64,000 bases of DNA from Cenococcum geophilum 1.58 (taxonomy: Eukaryota; Ascomycota; Dothideomycetes; Gloniales; Gloniaceae), in contig KV748229.1 in NCBI GenBank assembly GCA_001692895.1, positions 743,112 to 807,111 of the forward strand, read 5' to 3'. The notes below the pieces were generated by a model that searched no databases, was not told the origin of the DNA, and saw only the letters and a program-made list of their open reading frames with translations. Positions within the stretch are counted from its first letter, which is position 1. Every line of letters starts with the position of its first letter. Below are positions 61,658-64,000 of the stretch, in pieces. A program made the position numbers and the translations under genes.

Positions 61658-61739
61658 GTGTAGCAAAATTGGCGTTGAGCTGGTCCTTGGTGTTGAGCTG
61701 GCTAGGGCCAACCCCGCAGGGGTTGGCGCGTTGGGCGAG
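61658..61739. repeat. Right terminal inverted repeat
   Basis: 82 bp, reverse complement of the left TIR minus one 18-bp subrepeat. It keeps the same palindrome and the same outer end. Confidence 0.88.
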
Positions 61740-61741
61740 TA

Positions 61742-62110
61742 ATGGCCGCCACTTGCTGATCGATCACGTTATATAGTATCGGATTTTCTAAATTAGGTAA
61801 GACATTATACTAATAGAAAACCTCCCCTATAGTTAAATCTACCCCGTTATTATGCTAGTATTATATTAGGAACGTGTTCTAAATATATTTAGAAATACTT
61901 ACTATAACAAAAGCATCTACTCCTTTTAGAGCCTTTTTTATTTTAGGTAAGCTTTATAAACAGCCTAAACTATTAAAATACGTTTAGAATAGCTTATAGA
62001 TAGCTTATATGGCTCTTTAAAGTGGTAGCTATTATATTTTAAATTATTTTAGAATGAATTTGAGATAGATCTGTGATAAAAGGTGGTGTAGAAGGTGAGG
62101 TTAAAGTGAG
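61742..62110. other. Boundary: RIP-type sequence ends near 62,050
   Basis: No gene seen. TA-rich, CA-poor sequence continues to about 62,040 and then switches within a few tens of bases to normal composition. The left end (atggccgccac) partly repeats the bases just left of the TA-flanked element (ggccgccac at 59,798-59,806). Confidence 0.6.
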
Positions 62111-62170
62111 AGATGGAAGATGAGATTTGGTGGTGCCGACCTGTACGCACACGGGCCCTGGATCCAAACC

Positions 62171-62210
62171 CAGCGACGATCAGCACCAGCGACGATCAGC
62201 ACCAGCGACG
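62171..62210. repeat. 16-bp direct repeat, 2.5 copies
   Basis: The unit cagcgacgatcagcac is repeated twice, followed by a partial copy, in the unmutated region upstream of the host gene. It makes overlapping open frames at 62,113-62,475 and 62,120-62,350 look longer than they deserve; neither has a recognisable domain. Confidence 0.7.
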
Positions 62211-62447
62211 CAGCGGCTACCAAACATCCCTTCGAGCTTCTCGACGGTCAATTGTGCATAATAATTACCCTCACCACTGGAGACTTTCGCGGAGCGTATT
62301 TCTCACATCTTCCTATTCTAACCCAGCAAACCTACGCCGCCTCTTCGTAATCGCAATCCTCATCAAAACGGCGCCGCCTACCCCGCCGCTCCCGCCGGCC
62401 AGCTGGCCGCGCAGAGCATTCCAGCAGCTCAATCGACAGCTTAATGG

Positions 62448-64000
62448 ATGTCTACGCACGGGTCAAACGTCATGAATGGCATGTCGAGATTCCTGAGCCG
62501 GCGCGAAAAGAATCATGAGAAACACAACAGCAAGGGCTCCCGCAGTAAAGTATATCTACCTTTCCTCCGGTCTTCTTCACCACCTGCCCCAATATACTCC
62601 ACAGATGGTTCAGGGCTGCCAGATGAGTTCGTTCGGAAACGATTCGGATCAAGCAGTTTCGGCAGCCGGCGTAAAATTCCATGGTTGTTTTCCGTATCGC
62701 GCTCTCAAGAGCGACCTCCCTCAGTTCAACTCACGGCGTGCTTCGTACAAACTTTAACTGCTAACTGCCTTAACTTCTGTACTCTACAGTCTCGGCTAGT
62801 TCCCACAGAATTTTATAATATATTCTCTAATGAAGGCGCTAAAAAGCCGGACAAGGAGGAGGAGAAGAAGGTGTGTTCATTTTAGGGCATGCGCACTACT
62901 AGCATACACTTGTTAATATATCTCAGGTCAAAGTACTCGTTCAACGGCTCAATTCTGTCGGCATCACTATGTTTGGAGAAACTCAGGCCGAATATGCTCT
63001 CACCAAAAACCCTGACAACAGTGACAAGGCTTTCGAGCTCCTCGTTCTCGCTGCGGACTCGTTTGATGGAATACTGAAGGAATATGATCCGAACGTCACG
63101 ATGTTGGGCGCAGAAAACAGGCAAAATGTTACTTGCTACCTCGACGCGTTGCTCTTTGCAATGTTCGCCCGGCTAGACAGCTTCGAAGCGATGCTCTTCG
63201 ACTCTTTCACAGACGAACCCCGGAAAAAATTGGCCGCCATGCTCCGATTGTGGGTCAACCTGCTTCGAACTGGCAAGCTTATCACCGTTGACCTTGTAAT
63301 GACTTTCATGGTCCATGAATCTACGAGTATTACTGACTATGACTAGACTAAACATCTGCAAGATGCCTTGGGCAAATGTGGCTGGGAAGAAGCGACGCAG
63401 TTGTGTCAGCAAGACGCGTCAGAAGCCTTTACGTTTATTACTGGAAAACTTGAGCTGCCACTACTTACGTTGAAGATGGACATATATCATACCGGCAAAG
63501 AGGATGCTGCAGACGACCATAAATTCGTTAATGAGAGATTGCTCGAGGTTGCTATACCTAGTGAGCGCGAAGACGGCCGAGTCATTACCTTAGAAGACTG
63601 TCTGGAGACATATTTCAACAACAGAATTGAGGTAAAGCGCCATCTTCAACGCCGGAACACAGCGCAATCCGTCAGATCCACGGACACGGACAAGGGTCAA
63701 ACCATGCATATCGAGGCTGCTGAGGTCTCTTCAGGGCCGAATTCGCCAACTATCTCGACCCCTGCAACAAGTCTTGCACCCATATCACCCATTAGACCCG
63801 TTGACGGACGGCGGCGAGCAGATAGCATATTCAGCGAACGATATGTGGAATCTAAAGAATTTTCAGAAAAAAAGCTATTGGAAGAAATGTCAACCTACAG
63901 TGGAAATGGCCGTCCAAGAGGGGGTTCTCTTCTTAGGAAGGAAGTTATGATGCCCGCTTGGCAATTCTTCAGTTTGATCCGTGAGTGTCGTAGTGTATTC
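62448..64000 (+). CDS. Ubiquitin-specific-protease-like protein (peptidase C19), 5' part; runs off the window
   Basis: Removes ubiquitin from protein substrates if active. Exon 1 62,448-62,870 (ATG choices 62,448, 62,472, 62,481; the last gives MSRFLSRREKNHEKHNSKG). Intron 62,871-62,926 (56 bp, gtgtgt…ctcag). Exon 2 62,927-63,295. Intron 63,296-63,346 (51 bp, gtaatg…TACTGAC…ctag). Exon 3 63,347-63,980. Another intron opens at 63,981 (gtgagt). The USP Cys box reads ENRQNVTCYLDALLFAMF (Cys at about 63,131-63,133) and a QQD box reads CQQDASEAFTFI near 63,398-63,433. The His box should lie beyond the window. In exon 1 the frame from 62,448 is convincing to about 62,680 (STDGSGLPDEF, RKRFGSSSFGSRRK). 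After that a different frame (ALKSDLPQFNSRRASYKL, 62,698-62,754) looks more protein-like, and the first frame resumes at FYNIF. A 45-bp intron candidate lies at 62,745-62,789 with a TGCTAAC branch site. Exons 2 and 3 are solid; the first exon is not. Confidence 0.78.

Larger units (their letters stand above)
59811..61739 (-). mobile_element. pogo/Fot1-like transposon, 1,929 bp, TA-flanked, long TIRs
   Basis: A complete Tc1/mariner-type element. Its ends are CTCGCCCAACGCG and CGCGTTGGGCGAG, flanked by TA (59,809-59,810 and 61,740-61,741). Long terminal inverted repeats cover 59,811-59,910 (100 bp) and 61,658-61,739 (82 bp). One minus-strand transposase fills the inside. It is inserted 48 bp after the stop of the neighbouring Fot1-type relic. 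The TIRs are GC-rich and unmutated while the interior carries RIP changes. The short ORFs around 59,724-60,056 on both strands and 61,507-61,776 are products of the palindromic TIRs, not genes. Confidence 0.92.

Noticed and set aside
1-62000. CRISPR arrays, bacterial operons or ribosome-binding sites
   Set aside because: No regularly spaced short repeats with spacers; composition, LTR elements and introns are fungal. The 250-bp, 18-bp and 16-bp repeats have other explanations.
63296-63346. In-frame stop TAG at 63,344-63,346 as evidence for a pseudogene
   Set aside because: It is the end of a 51-bp GT-AG intron with a TACTGAC branch site; splicing joins TVDL to TKHLQDAL cleanly.
62470-63412. 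Minus-strand open frames at 62,470-62,682, 62,882-63,124 and 63,173-63,412
   Set aside because: Antisense shadows of the USP-like gene, whose plus-strand Cys and QQD boxes are clear.
1-64000. tRNA or rRNA genes
   Set aside because: No cloverleaf with A and B boxes or rRNA core sequence was recognised by eye; a tRNAscan/Infernal run would be needed to exclude degraded copies.

Overview
The window looks like an AT-rich, repeat-filled heterochromatic block from a filamentous ascomycete (Pezizomycotina) with one ordinary host gene at its right edge. From 1 to about 62,050 almost every long element shows the footprint of repeat-induced point mutation (RIP). CpA and TpG are depleted and TpA is in large excess. 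Gln codons have become TAA/TAG and Trp codons TAG. Cys and His zinc ligands have become Tyr, and catalytic Asp residues have become Asn. No intact transposon ORF survives. If in-frame TAA/TAG are read as former Gln/Trp codons, the retroelement domains become legible on either strand. The host gene has short (45-56 bp) GT-AG introns with a TACTGAC-type branch site, as in Pezizomycotina.

Layout: (1) 1-930 is unassigned. (2) 930-3,495 is a 5'-truncated Ty3/gypsy pol, + strand. (3) An unrecognised coding-like relic (about 3,660-13,890) is split by a full-length gypsy chromovirus, G2 (3,990-12,144, TSD CGTAG), and by a solo LTR (12,288-12,545, TSD ATAGC). G2 itself carries a 347-bp MITE inside its integrase. 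(4) About 15,000-27,150 is a minus-strand gypsy chromovirus, G3, split by a full-length plus-strand gypsy, G4 (19,171-25,096, TSD GGCTC). (5) 28,050-29,490 is a 250-bp unit present three times, with two short insertions in the middle copy. (6) About 30,440-40,560 is a minus-strand Helitron (Rep plus PIF1-type helicase) split by gypsy G5 (31,809-38,480, TSD TAACG). (7) 41,099-44,844 is a plus-strand Ty1/copia element cut off inside its reverse transcriptase by gypsy X (44,845 to about 51,210, minus strand). X carries a 412-bp foldback element and a 162-bp insertion. (8) 51,901-58,160 is gypsy Y, a sibling of X (minus strand, TSD TTAAA). (9) 58,200-59,763 is a pogo/Fot1-type transposase relic. 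(10) 59,811-61,739 is a TA-flanked pogo/Fot1 element with 82-100 bp inverted repeats. (11) Composition returns to normal near 62,050. A host gene for a ubiquitin-specific-protease-like protein starts near 62,450 and runs off the right edge.

The nested structure gives relative ages: the helitron, copia, G3 and the unknown relic are older than the gypsies inside them, and the small insertions are younger still. Insertions shorter than about 550 bp are largely free of RIP while everything long is saturated with it, as expected for a length-dependent RIP machinery. The first two exons' worth of the host gene's N-terminus is not in one clean frame, so either the gene model has errors there or its 5' end is decaying next to the transposon block.
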